From an uncultured Coriobacteriaceae bacterium (GTDB lineage Bacteria; Actinomycetota; Coriobacteriia; Coriobacteriales; Atopobiaceae): 64,000 nucleotides of DNA. The stretch covers positions 1 to 64,000 of the forward strand of contig CADAAU010000004.1 in assembly GCA_902786015.1 (NCBI GenBank). The letters are read 5' to 3'. The translations under genes and the position numbers were made by a program. Positions 15,065 through 22,110 of the stretch are shown here, piece by piece (positions within the stretch are counted from its first letter, which is position 1; each line of letters starts with the position of its first letter). Below the pieces are notes generated by a model that worked only from the letters and a program-made list of their open reading frames with translations, was not told the DNA's origin and did not search any database.

Positions 15065-15937
15065 CTAAAAATAGATTCCCGGGCACACGACAAAAGCGTC
15101 GAGTGCAAGAACGACGAGCGCCACAACCCACAGCAGGGGTTCCCGTTTTGCGCAGGGCGAGAAGTAAAAGATGTTTTTCTTCATGGGCTTGAGCACGAAT
15201 CCAGCATAGAGGAAGCCAATCATGAGTGGGAAGTAGCCAAAGAGATTGAGGATGCCCGAGATTATGAGGGAGTCGAGGGCGCCGAGCGGGGAGAGAAACG
15301 TGAGCGCCGTGAACGCCACTGCATTGAAGAGGTATGGCCACAGGTAGATTGCCGAGGTTACTCGTATGCGCTCGGGTTTGTCTTCGTTGTGCTCGATGAA
15401 GTGGTACGCCTCGTGGTAGGCGAGGTAGAGTGCGAACAGGTAGCCCGCGCTTCCTACCACGAGCATGCCGATGCGAAGCCCCGGGTTGCCATCAAAGTTG
15501 TCGAGCACCTTAGACCAGTCTCCCATCCCGTTGCCGGGCGAGTATGCGATGCCGTCGCGCAAAAAGTATCCAAAACCCATGCATAAATGAAACAGGGCAA
15601 GAAGTACCGTGAAGTGTCGGCTAAGGGGTTTGAGTCGCACCTTGTACAGCACGACTGTGAGTGCGATGCCAACGACTACGTTGAAGAGGGCCGCACTGCC
15701 GTCGAAAATGAGCCCCCAAAAGGTGGAATCCATGTTTACGGTGGGCGTCCCCACCGCCTCCATCACGCCAAAGCTTAAGAAGTGCGGAGTGCAGCCGGCC
15801 GCTACTTGGGTAACCATGTGGACACCTTCATGAACGGGTCCCGTGAGCGAAACTGCGAGGATTGTGAGCGCGAGACCATTGAGGACCATGCAAAGATATG
15901 GGCCTCTGTCGCGTGTGCCTTTGTTCGACGACTGCAT
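15065..15937 (-). CDS. Multi-pass membrane protein with an HExxH motif
   Basis: 290 residues with about seven hydrophobic segments. In the first third, GPVHEGVHMVTQVAAG contains HEGVH, the zinc-protease HExxH pattern, inside a transmembrane helix. This placement resembles site-2-protease-like (M50) intramembrane peptidases. A later DGSAALFNVV could supply a third ligand, but the usual NxPDG motif is not evident. Function is therefore uncertain. The gene lies 7 bp downstream of a small membrane protein gene on the same strand. Confidence 0.6.
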   Translation of the reverse strand: MQSSNKGTRDRGPYLCMVLNGLALTILAVSLTGPVHEGVHMVTQVAAGCTPHFLSFGVMEAVGTPTVNMDSTFWGLIFDGSAALFNVVVGIALTVVLYKVRLKPLSRHFTVLLALFHLCMGFGYFLRDGIAYSPGNGMGDWSKVLDNFDGNPGLRIGMLVVGSAGYLFALYLAYHEAYHFIEHNEDKPERIRVTSAIYLWPYLFNAVAFTALTFLSPLGALDSLIISGILNLFGYFPLMIGFLYAGFVLKPMKKNIFYFSPCAKREPLLWVVALVVLALDAFVVCPGIYF

Positions 15938-15944
15938 AAGTAGC

Positions 15945-16115
15945 TCACTCGTCTTTGGTGCCGAGCACGAAGGAAAGAACCATGCAAACGAGCACGCCGA
16001 TAATGGGAATAACCCAGAACAAGTCCCAGTGCGTCACGTTCATAACAACGAGCATTAACACAACCGAGGCAATGCAGATGATGGTCCAAAGCTGTGCTAG
16101 TTTCTTCTTGTCCAT
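15945..16115 (-). CDS. Small two-helix membrane protein
   Basis: 56 residues beginning MDKKKLAQLWTIICIASVVL; a longer frame exists, but the ATG at 16113-16115 has AGGAG six bases upstream. Two hydrophobic helices are separated by a short MNVTHWDLFW loop and followed by a charged LGTKDE tail. Unknown function; it is co-directional with the HExxH membrane protein downstream. Confidence 0.6.
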   Translation of the reverse strand: MDKKKLAQLWTIICIASVVLMLVVMNVTHWDLFWVIPIIGVLVCMVLSFVLGTKDE

Positions 16116-16286
16116 GGCTGCTCCTCTCACGAAAACCAATCTTGAGCCTCATTTTCCCATGAAACATTCGAGGACAAGCTACCGCTTAGGCTCGTCACCA
16201 TACCGCTTGTCACGGGATGTGGTTCATTGGGTGGGCGACAAGGTACGCTTCGCTGGTAGTGCGTGGGCACAAGTAAGGATACCGTT

Positions 16287-16748
16287 GTGAAGCAGGTCGC
16301 TGTTCGATTCGAAGAAGATAAGAGCGTGCCCGATATTCGGGTTCTCTTTCGGGCGTCACATGCGGACGCGCAGGTGGCAGATCTCATGAATCGGGTGCGT
16401 AGCCCCTTCGTGGGAAAGCTGACGGCGGTAGACTCTTTCGATACTACCGTGTTCGTGCCGCTGGAACATGTTGTGAGTATCTCCACGGATAACAAGCGGC
16501 TCAGGGTGCTCTCGGTTGACGGAACCTACTGGCTCAAGGGCTCTCTTAAAGAGATGGAGAGGATACTTGGTCAAAACATGTTCCTCCGGATCTCGCGATA
16601 CGAGATTATCAATCTGAGCAAAGTGCGGAGGTTCGACTTCACGCTTTCGGGTGTACTGCGCATCGAGCTCGAGCAAGGGGTTGAGACTTGGGCATCACGA
16701 CGCTTCGTGCCAGTGATAAGACAACGGCTCCAAGGGCAGCGACTCTAG
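16287..16748 (+). CDS. LytTR-family DNA-binding protein
   Basis: 153 residues starting at the GTG at 16287 (site AAGGAT); an in-frame GTG at 16263 lacks a site. The C-terminal 100 residues form a LytTR domain: VVSISTDNKRLRVLSVDGTY, then MFLRISRYEIINLSKVRRFD. There is no receiver domain. Standalone LytTR regulators of this size followed by a DUF3021 membrane protein are a known pair, in which the membrane protein is thought to modulate the regulator. It lies 16 bp before the DUF3021 gene. Confidence 0.88.
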   Translation: MKQVAVRFEEDKSVPDIRVLFRASHADAQVADLMNRVRSPFVGKLTAVDSFDTTVFVPLEHVVSISTDNKRLRVLSVDGTYWLKGSLKEMERILGQNMFLRISRYEIINLSKVRRFDFTLSGVLRIELEQGVETWASRRFVPVIRQRLQGQRL

Positions 16749-16764
16749 GAAAGGTTGATGCGCT

Positions 16765-17220
16765 ATGGTGACGCAATTGATTAATCGGGCAGTGTTTGGC
16801 TTTGTTCTCGGGATGGTCGTGGGGGTCCTTGTTGTCATTGGTATGTCGTATGCCGATGGAGGGGGTTCGCTGGTCCTGCCGAACGTCTTGCTCGAGATGA
16901 TGGGAAGCGAGGCGGGTGCCCTACTCGTCCAGATGTTGAGCTCGGGAGCGTTCGGGGCTATCCCGATGGCAGGTACTGTGCTTTATGAGATTGGCTCGTG
17001 GGGGCTGCTCAAGCAGGCAGTCGTGCACTATGTTAGCTACACCGTGGCTTTTTTGTTGCTCGGGATATTCTTGGGATGGTTCGAGCCGACCATTGTGGAT
17101 CTAGGGACCATGGCGGGCGTGTTCGCGGTGTGTCATTGCGCCATATGGCTCGTTATGTATGCGCGGTATCGATCGGAGGCCAAACGGTTGAATGAGCTCT
17201 TGGGCAAGGTACGGATGTGA
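16765..17220 (+). CDS. DUF3021 family membrane protein
   Basis: 151 residues with four hydrophobic helices (FGFVLGMVVGVLVVIGMSYA; GALLVQMLSSGAFGAIPMAG; YVSYTVAFLLLGIFLGWF; GVFAVCHCAIWLVMYARY). Length and topology fit DUF3021, the usual partner of LytTR regulators like the gene just upstream. It is likely to be the membrane-bound modulator of that regulator. Confidence 0.82.
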   Translation: MVTQLINRAVFGFVLGMVVGVLVVIGMSYADGGGSLVLPNVLLEMMGSEAGALLVQMLSSGAFGAIPMAGTVLYEIGSWGLLKQAVVHYVSYTVAFLLLGIFLGWFEPTIVDLGTMAGVFAVCHCAIWLVMYARYRSEAKRLNELLGKVRM

Positions 17221-17221
17221 C

Positions 17222-17376
17222 AACGCGCTAGAGATGGCGTAGTTCTTCGACGAGCTTGGCGGGGTGACGCCATCCTACCTGATGGACGTACGATGGAGGG
17301 CTACGTCAACGTTGCTGAGAAGTGCGTTGTCGCAGGCTGCGACATCCTCCTGATTCCCTCTGACCTAATTGGTCGC
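17222..17376 (+). pseudogene. Possible relic of a glycoside hydrolase family 3 gene
   Basis: Directly after the DUF3021 stop, one frame reads NALEMA and is closed by TAG. Another then reads GYVNVAEKCVVAGCDILLIP and SDL. In GH3 enzymes a (T/S)DALxM motif is followed by an AVxAGxDxLLxPxDL stretch, and both appear here in the right order at shortened distance. The second part now forms the N-terminus of the next gene. The match is short, so this is tentative. Confidence 0.3.
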
Positions 17377-17673
17377 AGACTCCCAAAGTCAACGAAGCCG
17401 ATCTCGCTGTGCTTCCGTACGTCAAAGAGGAGGAGTGTGGCATCGGTTGTCACCGTGTTGGCTCAGGAGCCCGCCGCAGTAAGCGTCGCGGAATTCGCTG
17501 GTCGGGCAGGCTTCGATGCCGACCCTTTCGAAGAGCGGCTCATGGCCTTCTACCAAGACTGCGGGTTCGACTACGACGCCTATTCTTCACCTGCGGATGA
17601 CGAGTGGGAGGAGCTGCTGATGGAGGATTGGGCCGAGCACGAGGGGGAGGGGCTGATCTCTCATGCCCAATAG
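17293..17673 (+). CDS. Putative antitoxin of a PIN toxin, with a chimeric N-terminus
   Basis: 126 residues overlapping the PIN gene by 11 nt. The C-terminal two thirds (RTSKRRSVASVVTVLAQEPA, EFAGRAGFDADPFEERLMAF, DEWEELLMEDWAEHEGEG) are acidic and helical, as expected for an antitoxin. The first 30 or so residues look like a piece of a GH3 enzyme. The native start, perhaps near KPISLCFRTSK, has no start codon left. No known antitoxin family is evident. Position and overlap are the main evidence for its role. Confidence 0.5.
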   Translation: MEGYVNVAEKCVVAGCDILLIPSDLIGRRLPKSTKPISLCFRTSKRRSVASVVTVLAQEPAAVSVAEFAGRAGFDADPFEERLMAFYQDCGFDYDAYSSPADDEWEELLMEDWAEHEGEGLISHAQ

Positions 17674-18265
17674 CTCCCTCTGCCTTCTCCTTGACACCAA
17701 CGTATGGCTCGAAAAGTACCTCCCGTGGCGAGCGGGGCACGGCACGGTGCTCGCTCTTCTGCGGGAGGCAGACCTGCAGGAAATCCCAATCGCCTTTCCA
17801 GCTCAATCGGCGCTCGATGTCTACCAACGTGTGCGCATAGAGAACAAGCGCTGGGCGCGTGACAGCGGGCGTCTGGACGATCATATGGCGCAGGCGATTA
17901 AGAGGCTGGCGTGGGATTGCGTCAACGACATGCGCGACCTCGCCACTGCCGTTCCCGCGGATTCGAGTGATCTTTACTTGGCGTGCAAGCATCGCGCTGT
18001 GCACGACGACTTGGAGGATGACCTTTTGCTTGCCGCCTGCCAACGAGCGCATGCCAGCCATCTGGTAACGAACGACCGAAAGCTGTTGGCACACTCTCCC
18101 GTGGAAGCTGTCACCCCCCGCAAATATGCTCGAACTCCTAAAAGCTGGCATTGCCCATGGTGTGCCCACTCCAGCCGAGAACACCGACTATCTGCTCGCC
18201 TGGCTCAAGACGATTTAAGAATTGTCGGAAAACGGCTAACGGGTTTCTGGATTCAAGCCCTTTAG
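17663..18265 (+). CDS. PIN-domain toxin, C-terminus altered by a frameshift
   Basis: The first 150 codons encode a PIN nuclease: LCLLLDTNVWLEKYLP carries the first catalytic Asp, and HDDLEDDLLLAACQRAHASH with VTNDRKLL carries the others. After AVTP at a run of six C (18114-18119) the frame goes into KYARTPKSWHCP..., which is unlike a PIN end. Dropping one C restores AVTPANMLELLKAGIAHGVP and ends at TAA 18216-18218. So this copy has a one-base insertion, perhaps by slippage. The catalytic core is intact, so activity is possible. Confidence 0.75.
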   Translation: MPNSSLCLLLDTNVWLEKYLPWRAGHGTVLALLREADLQEIPIAFPAQSALDVYQRVRIENKRWARDSGRLDDHMAQAIKRLAWDCVNDMRDLATAVPADSSDLYLACKHRAVHDDLEDDLLLAACQRAHASHLVTNDRKLLAHSPVEAVTPRKYARTPKSWHCPWCAHSSREHRLSARLAQDDLRIVGKRLTGFWIQAL

Positions 18266-18275
18266 GCCGTTTCCC
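18227..18275. terminator. Hairpin between the PIN module and the PglZ operon
   Basis: GGAAAACGGC (18227) pairs with GCCGTTTCC (18266), with one bulged A, and an inner CGGG/CCC pair extends the stem. There is no T run. Its position just after the restored PIN stop fits a 3' end; the remaining 165 bp to the PglZ start hold no gene. Confidence 0.35.
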
Positions 18276-18441
18276 GAAAGAAATCGTGGCGCGTTGTAAC
18301 CCATAGCCGACTACGGATGAGCGCGCACGGAATACTCCACCAGCGAGGCTCGAGTTGTCCCAGCCTTTTGCTAACTTAATAGTCGATAATGAGTGATCTT
18401 TTGTAGACACTCGCCGGTTATTTGCAGCGGATGGGTACCCG

Positions 18442-21081
18442 ATGGAAACGAAAGACGTAACAGCGCTTTTGGCAGACAGGTTGTGTGCGCCCCTGGACGC
18501 ATGCATCCCTCGCAGGATTGTGATTTGGCACGACGCGGAAGGCTCGTTCGAGACCGATTTCGACAGGTATATGGTCTTTGGCCTGGGCTTCGAGTCAAAG
18601 CTCGAGCGTCCCTTGGAGTATGCGAAGGCAGACGAAGGATCAAAGTTCGCCCTCAAGCGTCTGATTTACCGCGAGAAGCCCGAGAGCGACTTTCTCGTGT
18701 ATTCCCGTTCGCAAAAGGACCTCTCCCCACATGGGCTGGAGGGCAACTGGCTTGCGGACATCGAGTTTGTGGCCGAACACTTTCAGGCGGATTATTCCAC
18801 CATGCTGCTCGAGGAGCTGGGTGCCGGTGATCTCGCGGTTGAGGGCATCGAACGTTTCAACAAGTTCTTTCGCGCGGCGGATCGCAAAAGGAAGTTCGTA
18901 AAGCTAATGCCAAGCGCGCAAACCAAGGAAGACGTGGCACTTGGTGTCATCGGCGCGATGCTAGGCGTATCCGATCTCTCGACCTCACAGATTATGAAAT
19001 CATATCTTGTGGAGCTACTCGGCGAGGTGGAACCGCTTGCCAACTTGGCCAAGTTCGGGGCGGACGGTGCGTTCGAATCGTACGTGCAGAGCCGTCTCGG
19101 CTATGTGGGTGACCTCAAGTCTGCGGATGACCTTGCGGCGCATATCCTGCTCAGTGCGCTTTCCTGCACACTTCCCGAAGGTGCCCTCAACGGCCTTGAG
19201 GCCCGCATGTCACAACCGCACGGTCAGTTTTGCCTCAACATCGTTGATGACTGGCTGCAAGACGACGCGTTTGGCGATGACTTCTATGACCTGTGCCGAC
19301 GTGTCGAGCGTACGTGTAACCTGGAGCAGCGCTTCTCTCACATGCCATCGGCGGATTTGGCTGAAAGCGATGTCCTTCCCTGCATAAACGAGCGAATTCT
19401 GGTCGATCTCTTGGGTAGCATGGCGCATGGGGCCGATCGAGCGGGGGAGGCTGCAAGCCTTGCGAAGCGTCGCAAGGATCTGGCTTGGTACAGTCGCGTG
19501 GCGCCATATTTCGATGCGTTGTCGGCAGCGGTGGACGCGGCGCGCTTCTTCCGCGACCACACCCAAGGCTTCCACTTTGCGACGCCCATCGATGTATGGA
19601 AGGCCTATACCACCGATTGGTATCGCATGGATTCGTTCTATCGGCAATTCTGCCGAGCATGTGACGAGTGTCTGCACAGCGAGACCGATATACCCGGGTC
19701 GCTCGACAGTGCCTTGGAGGACTTGGCGGGCTGGATGGAACGCATCTACACGAACTGGTTCCTATCCGATACAAACGCGTGCTGGGTGGGCGCCTGCGAG
19801 AAGCTGTGGTCAAGCCAGGGATATGTCGAAGGCGTGGCCCGTCAACGGCACTTCTTTGAGGAACAGGTGCTTTCTGGTGCGGGTGGGGCAAAGAAGACGC
19901 TAGTGATCGTGAGCGATGGCTTACGCTACGAGGTGGCGACCGAGCTTACCGAGAGACTCGAGCGTAGTACGAAGGGCACCGCAGAGCTACGGACCATGCA
20001 GAGCGTGTTTCCCTCGATTACGGAGTTTGGGATGGCGGCATTGCTTCCCCACAACACGATGTCCTATGACGCGACGACGGGGACGGTGGGTTGCAATGGC
20101 ACGTCTGCCATGAGCACGAAGGAGCGCGAGGCGGTGCTGAGGGCGAGCAGGCCCAATGCACGTGCCATTCAGTCAAAAGATCTTATCTCCACCAAGCGCG
20201 CAGAGCGCAAGGGGCTCATCGGCGATGCCGATATCGTGTATGTGTATCACAACAAAATCGATGCGACTGGCGAAGACTACTCCACCGAGCGCGATGTGTT
20301 CGCTGCCTGCGAAACGGCCATGGACGATTTGGTGGCGCTCGTGAAAATTGCCATCAATGACCTCGGTATCTCGCGCGTGGTCATAACGGCCGACCATGGG
20401 TTCATCTACACCCGAGACGCGCTTGCCGAGCGTGACAAGGTGGGCAAGACAGACATCGGCGTCGAAGCGGTAAGACTGGGACGCCGCTACGCCATCTTGG
20501 AGAGCGCGGAGATAGACGACCATCTCTTCATAAAGATGAGCATGGACGACATAAAGGGCGGCGCATACACAGGGCTTTCGCCTCGCGAGTGCGTGCGCAT
20601 AAAGAAGGCGGGACCTGGCGAGTGCTACGTGCATGGCGGCGCGAGTCTGCAGGAGATGTGCGTTCCGGTGATTCGGTTCCGCAATCGTAGGGGCGGATCG
20701 AAAGGTTTTGTCGAACAACAATCGGCGACACTCAAACTTCTTTCGACGTCGCGCCGTGTGAACTCCCTGATCTTCCGCATCGAGTTGTTCCAGCCAGAGG
20801 TGGTCGGTGGCAAGGTGCTACCAACCGAATATGAGCTGGCGATGACGGATGCAAGCGGCAACGAGGTGAGCAACATCATCAAGGCGCATGCCGACATGAC
20901 CGACTCCGACGAGACCGCGCGCGTGACGCGCTCGAAGTTCAGCCTCAAGGCAGGCCGCCAGTACAGTGCGAAGGAGACATACTACCTGGTTTGTCGAGAC
21001 CGCAAGACGAAGCAGATTGCTTGGCAAGAGGAGTACACGATCGACATAGCGTTCGTCCCCGAGGACGACTTTGGGTTTTGA
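18442..21081 (+). CDS. pglZ: BREX-type PglZ protein (alkaline phosphatase superfamily)
   Basis: 879 residues, the size of type-A PglZ. The central and C-terminal part has the PglZ core: TLVIVSDGLRYEVATEL near residue 485 carries the catalytic-type Asp, MQSVFPSITEFGMAALLPH follows, and TADHGFIYTRD lies near residue 649. The N-terminal half (RIVIWHDAEGSFE...) is the usual PglZ lead domain. In BREX and Pgl systems PglZ is essential for phage exclusion, but its reaction is unclear. The last 110 residues form a beta-rich domain ending EDDFGF, a tail repeated in the Rad50-like protein two genes on. It is first in a five-gene operon. No strong ribosome site is seen. Confidence 0.88.
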   Translation: METKDVTALLADRLCAPLDACIPRRIVIWHDAEGSFETDFDRYMVFGLGFESKLERPLEYAKADEGSKFALKRLIYREKPESDFLVYSRSQKDLSPHGLEGNWLADIEFVAEHFQADYSTMLLEELGAGDLAVEGIERFNKFFRAADRKRKFVKLMPSAQTKEDVALGVIGAMLGVSDLSTSQIMKSYLVELLGEVEPLANLAKFGADGAFESYVQSRLGYVGDLKSADDLAAHILLSALSCTLPEGALNGLEARMSQPHGQFCLNIVDDWLQDDAFGDDFYDLCRRVERTCNLEQRFSHMPSADLAESDVLPCINERILVDLLGSMAHGADRAGEAASLAKRRKDLAWYSRVAPYFDALSAAVDAARFFRDHTQGFHFATPIDVWKAYTTDWYRMDSFYRQFCRACDECLHSETDIPGSLDSALEDLAGWMERIYTNWFLSDTNACWVGACEKLWSSQGYVEGVARQRHFFEEQVLSGAGGAKKTLVIVSDGLRYEVATELTERLERSTKGTAELRTMQSVFPSITEFGMAALLPHNTMSYDATTGTVGCNGTSAMSTKEREAVLRASRPNARAIQSKDLISTKRAERKGLIGDADIVYVYHNKIDATGEDYSTERDVFAACETAMDDLVALVKIAINDLGISRVVITADHGFIYTRDALAERDKVGKTDIGVEAVRLGRRYAILESAEIDDHLFIKMSMDDIKGGAYTGLSPRECVRIKKAGPGECYVHGGASLQEMCVPVIRFRNRRGGSKGFVEQQSATLKLLSTSRRVNSLIFRIELFQPEVVGGKVLPTEYELAMTDASGNEVSNIIKAHADMTDSDETARVTRSKFSLKAGRQYSAKETYYLVCRDRKTKQIAWQEEYTIDIAFVPEDDFGF

Positions 21082-21126
21082 TTTGAACCTGATTGTGTCT
21101 GTTGAAGAATAACGAGGAGGTCACGA

Positions 21127-22110
21127 GTGAAGTTGATGATTTGCGCGAACCTTGGTGTGGGAGGATTGCCTGCCATTGACCTTCCGTCCTCAAAGATTGA
21201 CCAGTGGCAGTCGGATAGAGTCAAAGCATTAACTATGGCATTGAAAGATGCCAGTCGCCGTGGTGCTGAGGTTTGCATTATTGCTGGTGGACTCTTTACT
21301 CAAGACTTTATAGCGCAGAGCCAACTCTCTGCGGTCATGAAGACGGTTGGCGGGCATGGTATTGCCGTCAAATACGTACCTTTTCTGAGGGAACTTGATG
21401 GTGTTGAAGGTCGTCTGCCAAAGACTGGGGCGCTAAGCGTAATCGTGCCAAGAGAGGATGGCCGAGTAGACATCAAAATTGAAGGTACGGCGACATCCAT
21501 ACCCGTTGTTACGGGAACAGGTCTTGAGGAACTAGAAGACGTTGTGCGACCTCATACGCCAATATCCATAATCAGGAGTGGAAGTGATGTTGGCGTCGCG
21601 CTGAACGGTGGGTCGAGGCTTGTTCGCTTGGGCCCGCTAGCCGCATCAGGGTTTGGAGACCGTATTGGAAGCGGGTATCTACTCATAGAGACTGCTGATC
21701 ACAAGTACTCTGCGGAGTGGATCGAATGCGCAGTACATCCTTTCGTCGTGTGTGAGGTTGCAATTGACCGTCCCCAAAGTTCCCGTGAGCTTGTTGGTAC
21801 AGTGGGCAACGCAATCAAAGAGGTCAATAGGGATGCATGCCTGCGCGTGGAACTTGTTGGGCATTTGCCACTAGACGTCTATATCAATACAGACGATTTG
21901 GCGGAGCAGCTCGAACGATACTTCTTCTACGTGGAAGTGGTTGACGAGTGCAGGCTAGACCTCAATATAGCCGACTTGGACACTGACGTTTCTCTGCTTG
22001 CCGAGTTTGTTCGCAGAGTCGTTGGGGACGATTCGCTTAGCAAGGCAGAAAAAACGCGAATCCTGCGCTGTGGTTGGAACGCACTCAATGGAAAGGGGCT
22101 AGCTGAATGA
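21127..22110 (+). CDS. Degenerate Mre11/SbcD (YhaO)-like subunit
   Basis: 327 residues with a strong AACGAGG ribosome site. The layout MKLMICANLGVGG ... DRVKALTMALKDASRRGAEV then CIIAGGLF matches the start of SbcD/YhaO calcineurin-type phosphoesterases (MKxLHxADxHLG ... AxxxxVDxxxIAGDLF). However, the DxH ligands (here NLG) and the GD ligand (here GG) are lost, so the metal site should be inactive. Later GNH/GH motifs are also unclear. The C-terminal 100 residues resemble the capping part that binds Rad50. It overlaps the Rad50-like gene by ATGA, so the two probably form a complex with a structural, non-nuclease Mre11 half. Confidence 0.6.
   Translation: MKLMICANLGVGGLPAIDLPSSKIDQWQSDRVKALTMALKDASRRGAEVCIIAGGLFTQDFIAQSQLSAVMKTVGGHGIAVKYVPFLRELDGVEGRLPKTGALSVIVPREDGRVDIKIEGTATSIPVVTGTGLEELEDVVRPHTPISIIRSGSDVGVALNGGSRLVRLGPLAASGFGDRIGSGYLLIETADHKYSAEWIECAVHPFVVCEVAIDRPQSSRELVGTVGNAIKEVNRDACLRVELVGHLPLDVYINTDDLAEQLERYFFYVEVVDECRLDLNIADLDTDVSLLAEFVRRVVGDDSLSKAEKTRILRCGWNALNGKGLAE

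Noticed and set aside
18442..21081. Standard BREX type 1 or type 4 locus
   Set aside because: PglZ and BrxL are present, but no BrxA, BrxB, BrxC, PglX or BrxP gene lies in the window around them, so a canonical type cannot be claimed.
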